50,959 nt of DNA, taken from positions 1 through 50,959 of the forward strand of contig NZ_JABKCA010000036.1 in the NCBI RefSeq assembly GCF_013166655.1. The letters are read 5' to 3'. This DNA is from Lentimicrobium sp. L6. Its GTDB lineage: Bacteria; Bacteroidota; Bacteroidia; Bacteroidales; UBA12170. A program made the position numbers and the translations under genes. Of the stretch, positions 19,708-26,977 are shown one piece after another (positions within the stretch are counted from its first letter, which is position 1; each line of letters begins with the position of its first letter). Below the pieces are notes generated by a model, which had not been told where the DNA came from, ran no database searches, and saw only the letters and a program-made list of their open reading frames with translations.

Positions 19708-19776
19708 CCCCGACGAACCTCGTTGTCGGGATTTGATTCGACTAAGCACTCCATTCTGTAGTGCAGTCTCACATAA
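19708..19776. repeat. Two-hairpin palindromic element inserted in frame in the Rhs gene
   Basis: About 69 bases, encoding residues 53-75 of the Rhs frame. One arm is CCCGAC (19709-19714) / GTCGGG (19725-19730), with an added 3-bp AAC/GTT inner stem. The other is GACTGCACT / AGTGC-TTAGTC read on the minus strand. Removing it would join YDAM directly to NRPMQITKPD, the expected YD-repeat text (YDALNRP...). The length, a multiple of three, keeps the frame open. The boundaries are inferred from that protein pattern. Confidence 0.5.
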
Positions 19777-19900
19777 CATAGCGTCGTAAACAAAAGCCTG
19801 ATTATAGGAGTGGTTCGCATCGAGAGATGGAGAATTGTCCCAGTCTATGGTATTTTTATAATTGGTTAGCATCTGCGTGGTCAAAGATAAATTTTTATTC

Positions 19901-19923
19901 AACACTTTTTTGGAAAAAGTGTT
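19901..19923. repeat. 10-bp perfect hairpin at the Rhs 5' edge
   Basis: AACACTTTTT (19901-19910) and AAAAAGTGTT (19914-19923) pair perfectly around three bases. It encodes part of the first codons of the Rhs frame, which suggests that those codons are not original protein sequence. Confidence 0.6.
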
Positions 19924-19972
19924 CAAAAACATCCGCTGAATATTATTGCCTACTCCAATGATATTTCTTCGG

Positions 19973-20043
19973 AAAACGGAGAACTCCTTCTTTTAGCTTC
20001 CTCCTGCGTCGGAATCTAACGTTCGTCAGACATGCTCCGTTTT
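19973..20043. repeat. 71-bp segment bounded by 9-bp inverted repeats
   Basis: AAAACGGAG (19973-19981) and CTCCGTTTT (20035-20043) are perfect inverted copies at the two ends of a 71-base segment. The inside is less AT-rich than its surroundings and contains GGAGAACTCC. It has the form of a miniature palindromic element. Confidence 0.5.
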
Positions 20044-20095
20044 TTATCCTGCTAAATATCATTTCCGCTTAACGGCAATACTATTAGGCGGAGTA

Positions 20096-20112
20096 GACTT
20101 TCTTTGAAAGTC
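20096..20112. repeat. 7-bp hairpin
   Basis: GACTTTC (20096-20102) and GAAAGTC (20106-20112) pair around TTT. Confidence 0.5.
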
Positions 20113-20294
20113 TTTAAAAATGCGACCTGATACTTTACTGCTTTTCTTAGGGAAAGATGCGGCGTGAGTTTTATTTGTTACCTTCTCAACTTCTAAATTT
20201 ACTCGTTCTTCTATATGCTGAAAATCTCTCAAATGCTCGTGTTTATTGCCAATCAAAGATAGTTGATTCTATGGAAACCTCCCCCAGGAAACAA

Positions 20295-20328
20295 AGAAAA
20301 GAGACCCTTTTTCAAAAGTCTCTTTTCT
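20295..20328. repeat. 11-bp hairpin
   Basis: AGAAAAGAGAC (20295-20305) and GTCTCTTTTCT (20318-20328) are perfect inverted copies around a 12-base loop. It resembles a terminator stem, but it is not placed behind a recognisable gene. Confidence 0.6.
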
Positions 20329-20337
20329 CATAAGCGC

Positions 20338-20368
20338 CATATCGTACACTACCCATATGGTACACTAC
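20338..20368. repeat. Tandem duplication, 16-base period
   Basis: CATATCGTACACTAC (20338-20352) and CATATGGTACACTAC (20354-20368) differ by one base. Two copies only. Confidence 0.6.
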
Positions 20369-20374
20369 TACATG

Positions 20375-20647
20375 TTATTCACTTTTCAAATAAAAAATGG
20401 AATGGTTTAAATCATCTTTTGTTAGAAATTTCACTAATTTATTAATTGAATCATATTCAAAACTAGATGAACTATAGGTGTCCAACATAGTCTTTGTAAT
20501 AAAAATGTGATTTGAAATAATGCCTTTTTGATCTAATATTATTTCACAATTCGAGTTTAAACTGGATTCATTAATTTCAAAAATATTCATAATATATGTT
20601 CTTTTATGTGATTCAAACTTTCCAGTGCCAAAAACTAAATAATACAA
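20375..20647 (-). pseudogene. Gene fragment, unknown protein C-terminus
   Basis: A frame of about 90 codons that can only start at a TTG; the open frame continues upstream to about 20741 without an ATG (including GNFNRRASINNN before LYYLVFGTGKF). The sequence reads like a beta-strand-rich C-terminal region (FESHKRTYIMNIFEINESSL; KLVKFLTKDDLNHSIFYLKS). I do not recognise the family. As it lies in a decayed Rhs island it may be the remains of an immunity or effector gene, but that is only inference. The first in-frame ATG is at 20590, which would give about 71 residues. Confidence 0.35.
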
Positions 20648-20808
20648 ATTATTATTTATACTTGCTCTCCTGTTAAAATTCCCAAAAATATAATATAGGT
20701 TTATTCGAAGTATTAACTTTGCCAGACTAAGTAAAGTCTATCCATTAACTGAGTGGTTGAAATATAAAGCTCAAATACGAGGCTTGTGAAATCATAAAAA
20801 TCAAGGAG

Positions 20809-20828
20809 CCCCGACAGAAATCGTCGGG
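20809..20828. repeat. CCCGAC/GTCGGG hairpin
   Basis: CCCGAC (20810-20815) and GTCGGG (20823-20828) form a 6-bp GC-rich stem. The same two arms occur in the palindromic insert inside the Rhs gene (19709-19730), so the two sites may belong to one dispersed repeat family. Confidence 0.5.
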
Positions 20829-20895
20829 ATGACTGTTTTATGGTGAGCATATAAAAGTAGTTGACTTTATAGATTAACACTAAATAAAAAATGAA

Positions 20896-21525
20896 ATGAG
20901 TAACACCATAGACGCATTAAACTGGCGATATGCCGTTAAGAAGTTCGATACTAAAAAAATTTCTGCTGAAAAATTAGATATTATACTAGAAGCTTTGCGC
21001 TTAACACCATCCTCTCTTGGTCTTCAGGCTTGGAAATTTCTTTTAGTTGAAAACCCAGAAGTTCGTAAACAACTACTTCCAGCTACTTTTAATCAGGAGC
21101 AAGTGATAGATGCTTCTCACCTTATTGTATTGGCCAGAAATACAAAATTAGAGGAGGGCGATGTGAAAAAATGGACTGAGTATTTGGCTCAAGAAAGAAA
21201 TATGCCTCAAGACAAAAAAGATGGTTTTCATCAAATGATTATGGGTTATTTGAGTTCACAAGACGACGAGAATAAAAGCATCTGGTTAGCTAAGCAATTG
21301 TATATTGCATTAGGGAACCTCATGACTGTTTGTGCTTTAGAAGGAATCGATTCTTGTCCTATGGAAGGATTAAATCCGGCTCAGTATGATGAGATTCTAG
21401 GTTTAGAAGAAAAAGGATTAAAAACGGTGGTGGTTTGTCCAATCGGTTATCGTTCTGCCGATGACCCTTATCAGCATGAAGCTAAAGTGCGATACCCAGA
21501 AGAAGAATTATTTCTTAGAGTATAA
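20896..21525 (+). CDS. Nitroreductase-family NAD(P)H oxidoreductase
   Basis: A 209-residue FMN-dependent oxidoreductase like NfsB. The N-terminal RYAVKKFDTKKIS motif with the FMN-binding basic residues, TPSSLGLQAWKFLLVENPEV (residues 36-55) and the C-terminal region (CALEGIDSCPMEGLNPAQYD, then VVVCPIGYRSADDP) are characteristic. Length is normal. It reduces nitro compounds or quinones with NAD(P)H in vivo targets that cannot be told from sequence. A possible start five bases upstream is out of frame; the chosen ATG at 20896 fits the family's beginning. It is followed by its own terminator and seems monocistronic. Confidence 0.9.
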   Translation: MSNTIDALNWRYAVKKFDTKKISAEKLDIILEALRLTPSSLGLQAWKFLLVENPEVRKQLLPATFNQEQVIDASHLIVLARNTKLEEGDVKKWTEYLAQERNMPQDKKDGFHQMIMGYLSSQDDENKSIWLAKQLYIALGNLMTVCALEGIDSCPMEGLNPAQYDEILGLEEKGLKTVVVCPIGYRSADDPYQHEAKVRYPEEELFLRV

Positions 21526-21546
21526 TTCTGATTAAAGAATTTTTTA

Positions 21547-21577
21547 AAGACTGCCTTAGCCCGAGGTGGTCTTTTTT
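21547..21577 (+). terminator. Terminator after the nitroreductase gene
   Basis: AAGACTGCCT (21547-21556) pairs with AGGTGGTCTT (21564-21573), including two G-T pairs, and runs into six T (21572-21577). Confidence 0.8.
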
Positions 21578-21602
21578 GTTTAACAGAGTTCATAATTATT
21601 AT

Positions 21603-21632
21603 TTTGTTGGCACAAGGATTTCATTAATTTTG
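21603..21632 (+). promoter_or_regulatory. Promoter of the symporter gene (with candidate sigma-54 site inside)
   Basis: TTTG at 21603-21606 and TAATTTTG at 21625-21632, 18 bases apart, fit the Bacteroidota -33/-7 pair. The same stretch holds TTGGCACA-AGGA-TTTCA (21607-21623), which matches the sigma-54 -24/-12 consensus TTGGCACG-N4-TTGCA except at two places (G to A, G to T). Either could serve; position relative to the start codon at 21672 fits both. Confidence 0.45.
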
Positions 21633-21671
21633 ATCAATAAACAAATTTATCACAACGATAATAAATCTACA

Positions 21672-22889
21672 ATGAAAAAACTATTAAAAAGCATGGGATT
21701 TCAAATCCTTGCAGCCATGGTGATTGGTGTTTTGGTGGGTATGTATATGGGAGAAGATGCCTCCATGTTTGCACCGCTCGGAACTTTATTTATTCAATTG
21801 ATTAAAATGTTGGTGGTGCCCTTGGTAGCCTTATCTATTATTAGTGGTGCAGCTGCTCTTGGAGCCACTCGTTCCGCAGGAAAGATTGGAATTTCAACCT
21901 TGGCTTATATTTTTATCTCTACCTTTTTTAGTGTGGTGATTTCCGTGGCCTTGGGTCTGATATTTAAACCAGGGGAGGGTGTTGATATTTCTAGTGCCGC
22001 TGCTATGATGGAGACCACAACTCAGTTGACCAAATCCACTGCTCCTGGCTTTTGGGAAACCATAATAGGAATAGTTCCTGATAACATCTTTGAAGCATTA
22101 GGTTCTGGAAACATCCTCCAGATTATCTTCTTTGGTTTGTTTATGGGTATTGGTTTATCTACCATGCCAGCAAAAAGAAAAGACCCCATTATCAATTCCA
22201 TCAACTATCTTTTAGAAGCCATGATTTGGATGATTAAGGTGGTGATGTACACAGCACCAATTGGTGTATTTGGTTTAATGGCCGATTCTGTAGGTTCTTT
22301 TGGTTTCGAATTAATATTAAGTGTTTTGAATTTGGTTTGGGTATTCCTTATTGGCATCCTTCTAATAGGGATAGTTTTTTATCCATTAACCATCAAGATA
22401 TTCACCAAGCAAAATATCATGGAATTCTTTAAAGCCATGACTAAACCACAATTGGTGGCCTTTTCAACTGCTTCTTCTTTAGCAACACTGCCATTAAATA
22501 TGGAAACTTGTGAGAAAGAATTTGGTGTAACAAAAGAAACCACAGCTTTTGTTTTGCCTTTGGGAGCTACTATAAATATGGCAGGAAATGCCATGTATTA
22601 TGCTTTAGTGGCCTTGTTTTTTTCTCAGGTTTATGGTATCGATTTAACCATGGCACAGTATACTGCTATCATTCTTACCTCTACGGTGGGAGCTGTAGGA
22701 CAAGCAGGAGTTCCAGGACCAACCTTATTAGTGGTTGCGGTTCTAGTTGCTGCCGATATTCCAATTGATGGCCTCCCCATTCTTTATGCTTTAGATAGGG
22801 TTTTCGATATGATTAGAACCACCTTGAATATCACCGGTGATGCAGCAGCTGCTATTATTGTTGATAAATTCAATCAAGTAAAAGAGTAA
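21672..22889 (+). CDS. Dicarboxylate/amino acid:cation symporter (DAACS family)
   Basis: A 405-residue inner-membrane symporter of the glutamate/aspartate/C4-dicarboxylate family (GltP/DctA type). I start at 21672 (MKKLLKSMGFQILAAMVIGV) because the 32 upstream residues are polar and unconserved. Visible family features are the long helices, a serine-rich re-entrant loop (VAFSTASSLATLP near 262-274), the NMAGNAMYYALVALFF motif for the sodium/substrate site, GAVGQAGVPGPTLLVVAVLV for the second loop, and LDRVFDMIRTTLNITGDAAAA near the C-terminus (D of LDR and R of MIRT line the substrate site). It couples uptake to sodium or protons. Exact substrate (glutamate, aspartate or succinate-like) is not decided by the sequence. 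Confidence 0.9.
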   Translation: MKKLLKSMGFQILAAMVIGVLVGMYMGEDASMFAPLGTLFIQLIKMLVVPLVALSIISGAAALGATRSAGKIGISTLAYIFISTFFSVVISVALGLIFKPGEGVDISSAAAMMETTTQLTKSTAPGFWETIIGIVPDNIFEALGSGNILQIIFFGLFMGIGLSTMPAKRKDPIINSINYLLEAMIWMIKVVMYTAPIGVFGLMADSVGSFGFELILSVLNLVWVFLIGILLIGIVFYPLTIKIFTKQNIMEFFKAMTKPQLVAFSTASSLATLPLNMETCEKEFGVTKETTAFVLPLGATINMAGNAMYYALVALFFSQVYGIDLTMAQYTAIILTSTVGAVGQAGVPGPTLLVVAVLVAADIPIDGLPILYALDRVFDMIRTTLNITGDAAAAIIVDKFNQVKE

Positions 22890-22915
22890 TTTATATATTT
22901 AGATATTCTTTGAAG

Positions 22916-22948
22916 AAAGCTTTAGGATTCGTCTTAAAGCTTTTTTTT
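22916..22948 (+). terminator. Terminator after the symporter gene
   Basis: AAAGCTTTA (22916-22924) and TAAAGCTTT (22935-22943) form a 9-bp stem with a long T run (22941-22948). Confidence 0.8.
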
Positions 22949-23179
22949 AGGTGTTATTTGTTGATAATGCGTGTTTTATCTTGTTTTGAAACCTGTGATT
23001 AATGGTTCTAGTATTTCTTAAAATCAATCTCATTTTTAGCTTTTCTGTAAGGAATTATTCTTTTCTGAGTCTACTTCCTCAAATAGCTCGAATTAGTAGT
23101 TCTACTCTTAATATGAGCGCAGTAGTAAAGCTGAAATGGACTTAAAAGAAATAGTAAGCAACATTAAAACACAAACACA

Positions 23180-24079
23180 ATGATTAAAGTAAAATCTATT
23201 ATTCTATTGGCCTTAATGGCATTAGTTTTTGTAACAAGCTGTAAGAAAGATGAGGAGGCTCCAGTAAGTACCAATGGGAATTTAAATATTGAAATCTCTG
23301 GCCTTGAAGATTTGGGTAGTGATTATGCCTATGAAGGTTGGATTATAGTAGATGGTAAAGCCATTTCGTCTGGAGTATTTGAAGTAGATGCTACAGGTAT
23401 GATGAGTAAAACGAGTTTTGAAGTGGCCTTAAGTGATTTAAATGCAGCTTCAACCTATGTTTTAACTATCGAACCCAACCGAGATACCGATCCTAATCCA
23501 AGTAGTGTTCATGTTTTAGCAGGTGACTTTGATGGAGGTTCTGCTTCCTTAAGTGTGGCGCATGGCGCGGCCCTTGGCAATGACTTCTCAAGTTCAACTG
23601 GAGCCTATATTCTGGCAACTCCAACCGATGGAGGTTCCGAAACAGATGAAAATAGCGGAGTATGGTGGTTAGATCCTTCAGCAGGACCAGCAGCAAGTCT
23701 TGATTTACCAGTTTTACCTGCCGGTTGGGCTTATGAAGGATGGGCTGTTGTAGATGGAATTCCAATTAGTACAGGTAGATTTTTATCAACTTCTGGTGCA
23801 GACCAATCCGATATTTATAGCGGACAGAGTGCAGATGCGCCTCCATTTCCTGGAGAAGACTTATTGATGAATGCGCCAAATGGCGTATCTTTTCCAACAG
23901 ATTTAGCAGGAAAAACGGTGGTGATTTCTGTGGAACCACAACCTGATAATAGTGCGGCTCCATTTTTATTAAAACCTTTGGTTGGTGCTGTTCCTAGTGA
24001 TGCTACTGATCGTACATTATATCAGATGTCGAATAATGCTGCCAATACCAATCCTTCTGGTATGGCAAAGAAAAAATAA
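23180..24079 (+). CDS. Lipoprotein with two anti-sigma-like beta repeats
   Basis: A 299-residue lipoprotein: signal MIKVKSIILLALMALVFVTS with Cys21 as the lipid site. Two related halves follow, with YAYEGWIIVDGKAISSG in the first (about residues 49-65) and WAYEGWAVVDGIPISTG in the second, each followed by a segment on 'EPNRDTDPNPS' or 'EPQPDNSAAPF'. Proteins with this pattern in Bacteroidota are often labelled anti-sigma factor or RskA-like C-terminal domain proteins because of the repeated GW..VDG strands. No regulatory partner is next to it. It is single-gene, with its own terminator. The function is not established; surface or periplasmic location is sure. Confidence 0.8.
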   Translation: MIKVKSIILLALMALVFVTSCKKDEEAPVSTNGNLNIEISGLEDLGSDYAYEGWIIVDGKAISSGVFEVDATGMMSKTSFEVALSDLNAASTYVLTIEPNRDTDPNPSSVHVLAGDFDGGSASLSVAHGAALGNDFSSSTGAYILATPTDGGSETDENSGVWWLDPSAGPAASLDLPVLPAGWAYEGWAVVDGIPISTGRFLSTSGADQSDIYSGQSADAPPFPGEDLLMNAPNGVSFPTDLAGKTVVISVEPQPDNSAAPFLLKPLVGAVPSDATDRTLYQMSNNAANTNPSGMAKKK

Positions 24080-24123
24080 CCGAATCGAACAGAGGTTAAT
24101 ATTTAAGTTTTGATTTTGAATGG

Positions 24124-24162
24124 ACAAGTCAGAGGTTTACTCCTTTGGCTTGTTTCTTTTTT
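24124..24162 (+). terminator. Terminator after the lipoprotein gene
   Basis: A 12-bp stem (24124-24135 with 24142-24153, two G-T pairs) around TTTACT, then a T-rich stretch TTTCTTTTTT. Confidence 0.75.
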
Positions 24163-24583
24163 ATAAATGCAATCAATAATAGATTACAATTGATAGGCGC
24201 AAATATGAAAAAAACGTTCGACTACAATCCTGTCTTATACAAACTCCATTTTTAAAAACTAAATTCTTCACTTCATTTCGCCAGGGCTCAATACCTGCAT
24301 TGCATTTCGTTCAGAGAGACCATGTATTATGATATATCAGACAGGAAGAAGGGCTTTGGTTTTGCCATTGAAAAAACCAAAACCCGTCTTCCTTCCCTAT
24401 AGCCTAAATACTTGTCACTTCGATATGTAGTGAGGAGTCTTTTATAATTATTATGAGGCTATTTATTCCGCCAGATTAATTTTTTAAATAGTACCTGAAG
24501 ATATCTAAATATTTTATAAATTGCTAGCTCATTAAAAAGCATGTGGACATTTTTTCCATTTTAAATATAAAATACCAATTCTT
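24163..24583. other. Intergenic region with one strong hairpin
   Basis: About 420 bases before the nfeD-like gene without a credible gene. It contains the 20-bp imperfect inverted repeat at 24344-24392 and otherwise AT-rich sequence. A 26-codon frame (MYYDISDRKKGF...) runs over the hairpin but has no sign of being translated. Confidence 0.5.
24344..24392. repeat. 20-bp imperfect inverted repeat
   Basis: GGAAGAAGGGCTTTGGTTTT (24344-24363) is matched by its inverse at 24373-24392 with only two mismatches, around a 9-base loop. It is far from any gene end (265 bases after the lipoprotein stop, which already has its own terminator), so it may be a mobile palindromic repeat rather than a terminator. 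Confidence 0.6.
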
Positions 24584-25162
24584 ATGGGTGAATTTTTTAG
24601 CGACTTAACTACCATCGAAAAGATTTATTGGATGGTAACCATTGTTTCTTCTGTGTTTTTTTTGATACAAATGATTTCTGTATTTGTTTTAGGAGATATG
24701 GATGCAGATATCGATGGAGATGTAGATTTTGATGTGGAAACAGATACAGGAATTCCTTTTCAGTTCTTTACATTTAGAAACTTAGTTGGTTTTATGACCG
24801 TTTTTGGATGGTCGGGTTTAGGAAGTATTGCAAACGGAAACTCTAACCTAACTACGATTCTTATTTCTGTTATTGGTGGACTTTTAATGATGGTCTTAAT
24901 GACATTCTTATTTTATTCCATTAGCAAACTAACAGCTAGTGGAAACTTGAATATGAAAAATGCTGTGGGTAAAACTGCAAGTATTTATATCCCAATAAAA
25001 GCTAAACGAGAAAGTATTGGTAAAGTTCAAGTGAAAATTCAAGGATCTTTAAGAGAACTCGATGCCGTAACTGATGATGAAGAGGATTTAAAGACTGGAA
25101 TGGTAGTTACTGTGACTAAAGTCTTTGATGGAAATCTACTTCTGGTTACAAAAAGCAAATAA
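24584..25162 (+). CDS. NfeD-like membrane protein, OB-fold type
   Basis: A 192-residue membrane protein with helices at about residues 14-36, 62-83 and 90-112, then a C-terminal beta-barrel (OB-like) domain (MKNAVGKTASIYIPIKA to NLLLVTKSK). Between the first two helices is a striking aspartate-rich loop, DMDADIDGDVDFDVETD (residues 38-54). The gene is 31 bases before a flotillin gene; NfeD and flotillin genes are paired in many bacteria and together organise membrane microdomains. The acidic loop might bind cations (inference). Confidence 0.83.
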   Translation: MGEFFSDLTTIEKIYWMVTIVSSVFFLIQMISVFVLGDMDADIDGDVDFDVETDTGIPFQFFTFRNLVGFMTVFGWSGLGSIANGNSNLTTILISVIGGLLMMVLMTFLFYSISKLTASGNLNMKNAVGKTASIYIPIKAKRESIGKVQVKIQGSLRELDAVTDDEEDLKTGMVVTVTKVFDGNLLLVTKSK

Positions 25163-25193
25163 ACAGATAGACTAATATAAAAAATCAAAAATT

Positions 25194-26843
25194 ATGGGTA
25201 CCAGTTATTTTTTAGTGGCAGCAATAGTCGTTATTGTCACCATATTCACATTACTTGTTTCGTTATTTAAAAGGTATAAACGTTGTCCTTCCGACCGTAT
25301 TTTGGTTGTTTATGGAAAGATAGGAAAATCTACTGCTTTAGGTGGAAAATCTGCAAAAACCATTCATGGTGGAGCAGCATTTGTATGGCCTGTTCTGCAG
25401 AGTTATGAATTTCTCGATCTAACTCCTATCTCCATTGAAGTAAACCTGACCAGTGCTTTAAGTAGACAAAATATCCGAGTTGACGTTCCTTCTCGTTTCA
25501 CAGTTGGTATTTCAACAGAGCCGGGTATTATGAATAATGCAGCAGAGCGTTTGTTGGGTCTTAGTCAGGATCAAATTCATGATTTAGCTAAAGATATCAT
25601 ATTTGGTCAGTTACGTTTGGTAGTAGCTACCATGGATATTGAAGAGATTAATAATAACCGCGATAAGTTTTTGGCTGCTGTAAGTTCCAATGTGGAGGCT
25701 GAATTGAAAAAAATTGGTTTGAAATTAATCAATGTGAATGTAACCGACATTAAAGATGAGTCTGGTTATATTATTGCCTTGGGTAAAGAAGCTGCTGCTC
25801 ATGCTATTAATGAAGCTAAGAAAAGTGTAGCTGAAAAATCTAGAGATGGATCTATTGGTGAAGCCAATGCGGTTAGAGAACAAAGAATAAAAGTTGCCGA
25901 TGCCAATGCCGATGCCAATGTGGGAGAAGCTATTGCCATGCAGAAAGAGCGTATTAATGTGGCAGATGCTACCGCCGAAGCAAAAGTGGGGGAGGCTGAA
26001 GCCAATAGAAAAGAGCGTACACTTACTGCTGATGCAATTGCTAAAGCTAAAATTGGGGAAGCTGAAGCCAATAGAAATGAGCGAATTAAAACTTCTGAAG
26101 CCAATGCTACTGCCGTTGAGGGAGAAAACTTAGCTAAAGTTACCATTGCCAATTCCGATGCCGAAAGAAGAACAAAAGAAGCGGAAGCTGAAAGGCTTGC
26201 TATTGCTGCTGAAAAAGTAAAAACAGCACAGGCTTTGGAGGAGTCTTATTCTGCTGAAAGAAAGGCTGAAGAATCAAGAGCTTTAAGAGATAAAGCAAGC
26301 CAAGAAGCCGATATTATTATTCCTGCTGAAATTGATAGGCAAAGAATAGTCATTGAAGCGGAAGCTATGGCTGAAGAAATTAGAAGAAAAGCAAAAGGGG
26401 AAGCCGATGCTATCTATTTAAAAATGGCTGCTGAAGCTAAAGGTAATTATGAGATTCTGACTAAGCAAGCAGAAGGGTTTAAAGCCATTGTGGGTGCTGC
26501 AAATCAAAGTAGTAGTGATGCGGTAATGCTAATGATAGCTGATAAGCTTCCAGAATTAGTTGAGAAGCAAGTGGAAGCGATTAAGAATATTAAAATCGAT
26601 AAAGTCACAGTTTGGGATAGTATGAGCTCCGGTAAAGATGGGAATTCACCATCTACAGCAAATTTCCTTTCAGGAATGTTAGGTTCTCTTCCTCCATTCG
26701 ATGAGATTTTCCAAATGGCAGGTATGGAACTACCTGATTATTTAAAGGGAAGCAAAAAGGAGGAGCCTAAAAAGGAAGAACTTCCCAAAGTAAAGGAAGA
26801 AACCATCTCCGATGCTGATATCATTGAAGATAAGCCAGAGTAA
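25194..26843 (+). CDS. Flotillin-like SPFH-domain protein
   Basis: A 549-residue protein with one N-terminal membrane helix (residues 5-26), an SPFH/Band-7 domain (about 30-210, with QSYEFLDLTPISIEVNLTSA and LKKIGLKLINVNVTDIKDES), a long alanine/glutamate-rich coiled coil (about 220-440) and a low-complexity acidic/lysine tail (KKEEPKKEELPKVKEE). This is the layout of flotillin/YuaG (FloT) proteins, which oligomerise and form lipid-raft-like membrane zones. The coiled coil includes four 22-residue repeats beginning (I/V)GEA. It forms an operon with the NfeD-like gene. Confidence 0.92.
   Translation: MGTSYFLVAAIVVIVTIFTLLVSLFKRYKRCPSDRILVVYGKIGKSTALGGKSAKTIHGGAAFVWPVLQSYEFLDLTPISIEVNLTSALSRQNIRVDVPSRFTVGISTEPGIMNNAAERLLGLSQDQIHDLAKDIIFGQLRLVVATMDIEEINNNRDKFLAAVSSNVEAELKKIGLKLINVNVTDIKDESGYIIALGKEAAAHAINEAKKSVAEKSRDGSIGEANAVREQRIKVADANADANVGEAIAMQKERINVADATAEAKVGEAEANRKERTLTADAIAKAKIGEAEANRNERIKTSEANATAVEGENLAKVTIANSDAERRTKEAEAERLAIAAEKVKTAQALEESYSAERKAEESRALRDKASQEADIIIPAEIDRQRIVIEAEAMAEEIRRKAKGEADAIYLKMAAEAKGNYEILTKQAEGFKAIVGAANQSSSDAVMLMIADKLPELVEKQVEAIKNIKIDKVTVWDSMSSGKDGNSPSTANFLSGMLGSLPPFDEIFQMAGMELPDYLKGSKKEEPKKEELPKVKEETISDADIIEDKPE
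25854..26117 (+). repeat. Four 66-bp repeats in the flotillin coiled coil
   Basis: Residues 221-308 fall into four 22-residue units, starting IGEANAVREQRI, VGEAIAMQKERI, VGEAEANRKERT and IGEAEANRNERI. The DNA period is 66 bases; copies have diverged. Two 22-residue turns give an 11-residue helical periodicity. Confidence 0.75.
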
Positions 26844-26863
26844 GAAGTTTTATAAGATGAGTG

Positions 26864-26904
26864 AGCACCTAATTGATTGTTTTAAATCTATTAGGTGCTT
26901 TTTT
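26864..26904 (+). terminator. Terminator after the flotillin gene
   Basis: AGCACCTAAT (26864-26873) and ATTAGGTGCT (26890-26899) form a perfect 10-bp stem, followed by six T. Confidence 0.88.
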
Positions 26905-26977
26905 GTTTATTACTTGTTGTTGATTAACAAAAAAAAACTTGAATTACTCCATCAGCTAAAAAGTCATGAAGTGAAGC

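Larger units (their letters stand above)
18547..19932 (-). pseudogene. Truncated Rhs/YD-repeat protein
   Basis: A 461-codon frame with many YD repeats (YEYDELGNMMEM, YTYDAHGNMLSM, YTYDPVGNITQI) and the end of an Rhs core (YQYDNHLGSAALELDD, then EEYHPFGTTSYRSG). In intact Bacteroidota homologues the phrase RYKYVGKE(K)D..SGLYYYGARYY and a variable toxin domain follow. Here the frame ends at KRYKYVGKLQP, just before that point. The N-terminus also lacks signal peptide, secretion region and most of the core, and the first 17 codons derive from a hairpin. A palindromic insert lies in frame at residues 53-75. I regard this as a broken polymorphic-toxin gene; the toxin and immunity genes are gone. 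Confidence 0.8.
19933..20895. other. Hairpin-dense non-coding stretch upstream of the Rhs remnant
   Basis: Nearly 1 kb between the Rhs remnant and the nitroreductase gene without a convincing complete gene. It holds five listed repeat structures (19973-20043, 20096-20112, 20295-20328, 20338-20368, 20809-20828) and one gene fragment (20375-20647). A 65-codon frame at 20059-20256 is built largely over these repeats and I do not count it as a gene. Confidence 0.55.

Noticed and set aside
20059-20256. 65-codon frame on the minus strand upstream of the Rhs remnant
   Set aside because: It runs over the GACTTTC hairpin and other repeat sequence, has no recognisable domain, and no credible upstream signal. 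Treated as repeat-derived.
23493-23963. Two minus-strand frames (90 and 65 codons) in the lipoprotein gene
   Set aside because: Antisense shadows of a well-supported gene with no domain or start signal.
25799-26152. 117-codon minus-strand frame inside the flotillin gene
   Set aside because: It is the antisense of the alanine/glutamate-rich repeats, whose composition keeps other frames open.
20896-26843. Horizontal transfer of the whole nitroreductase-flotillin block
   Set aside because: Base composition and promoter style match the rest of the window; nothing marks an integration edge.
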